Positions 63,771 to 64,000 of a stretch of DNA of 64,000 nt are shown here, piece after piece; the first letter of the stretch is position 1; each line of letters opens with the position of its first letter. The translations under genes and the position numbers were made by a program. The stretch lies in NCBI RefSeq assembly GCF_041146795.1, contig NC_135182.1, forward strand, positions 33,338,509 to 33,402,508, in the 5' to 3' direction. The stretch is from Maylandia zebra. Lineage: Eukaryota; Chordata; Actinopteri; Cichliformes; Cichlidae. The notes beneath the pieces were generated by a model. The model searched no databases and was not told the origin of the DNA. It saw only the letters and a list, made by a program, of their open reading frames with translations.

Positions 63771-64000
63771 GTGGAGACAGACATTCAAACTGAGTGTAAT
63801 TCAGTTACTTCAGTCACTGCTCTCTCTCAACTCATGGCAGTCTAACACCTCATCAAACTTACTCCAGAATTCCTCTCTCTTCTGACATCACACCTATAAG
63901 ACATACATACATTTAACATTACCCTGGTCTGACATCCTCTTCAACCTTATTCTGCCTTGATGATACTATTCACATACTCTTAATTCAAGATTGCACCTAA

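Overview
The window looks like nuclear DNA of a teleost fish, most likely a cichlid. It is intron-rich and AT-rich. Two tRNA-headed SINEs (16.5 kb and 38.3-38.6 kb) match what I remember of the cichlid AFC family. The rest of the transposon mix (Tc1, hAT/Tol2-like, piggyBac, L1, L2-like LINEs, Ty3/gypsy) is typical of fish. No bacterial or phage features are present.

The host content is one gene family: three tandem minus-strand copies of a PARP14-like macrodomain mono-ADP-ribosyltransferase. Copy A (24,642 down to 3,986) can be assembled as 14 coding exons with consensus splice sites and matching phases. It gives a 1,464-residue protein: N-terminal RRM/KH-like region, three macrodomains, linker and C-terminal ART domain. 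Copy B (57,421 down to 41,059) is a pseudogene with frameshifts, an in-frame stop, lost exons and transposons in its body. Copy C is represented only by its last coding exon (63,503-63,220) and continues past the right edge. The 3' flanks of A and C (about 0.8-4.7 kb and 58.8-64.0 kb) are recognisably the same sequence, so the array arose by segmental duplication. A GAAAGTGAAA interferon-response-type motif sits about 40 bp upstream of the ATG in both A and B, which fits an interferon-inducible antiviral family.

Layout: 0-3.9 kb, A/C-type 3' flank with a solo LTR, MITEs and a LINE relic. 4-24.7 kb, gene A; its 7.6-kb intron (6.85-14.48 kb) holds a solo LTR, hAT remains and an ERV-like leader. 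24.8-35.0 kb, a complete, very young Ty3/gypsy element placed head to head with gene A, 176 bp upstream of its ATG. 35.6-37.1 kb, an L2-like LINE. 37.2-38.8 kb, a Tol2-like hAT carrying a SINE. 40.0-40.8 kb, a LINE 3' end. 41-57.4 kb, pseudogene B with a hAT that contains a full-length L1, then a Tc1 that contains an L2 tail, then a piggyBac relic. 57.5-63.2 kb, flank. 63.2-63.5 kb, gene C.

The most notable mobile element is the gypsy element. Its gag and pol are linked by a textbook -1 frameshift cassette: heptamer T TTA AAC directly before the gag stop, an 8-nt spacer, then a stem-loop. Its two LTRs appear identical except for 3 versus 5 copies of a 23-bp repeat. Exon boundaries, target-site duplications and frames were read by eye from the sequence. 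Family names come from recalled motifs, not from searches.
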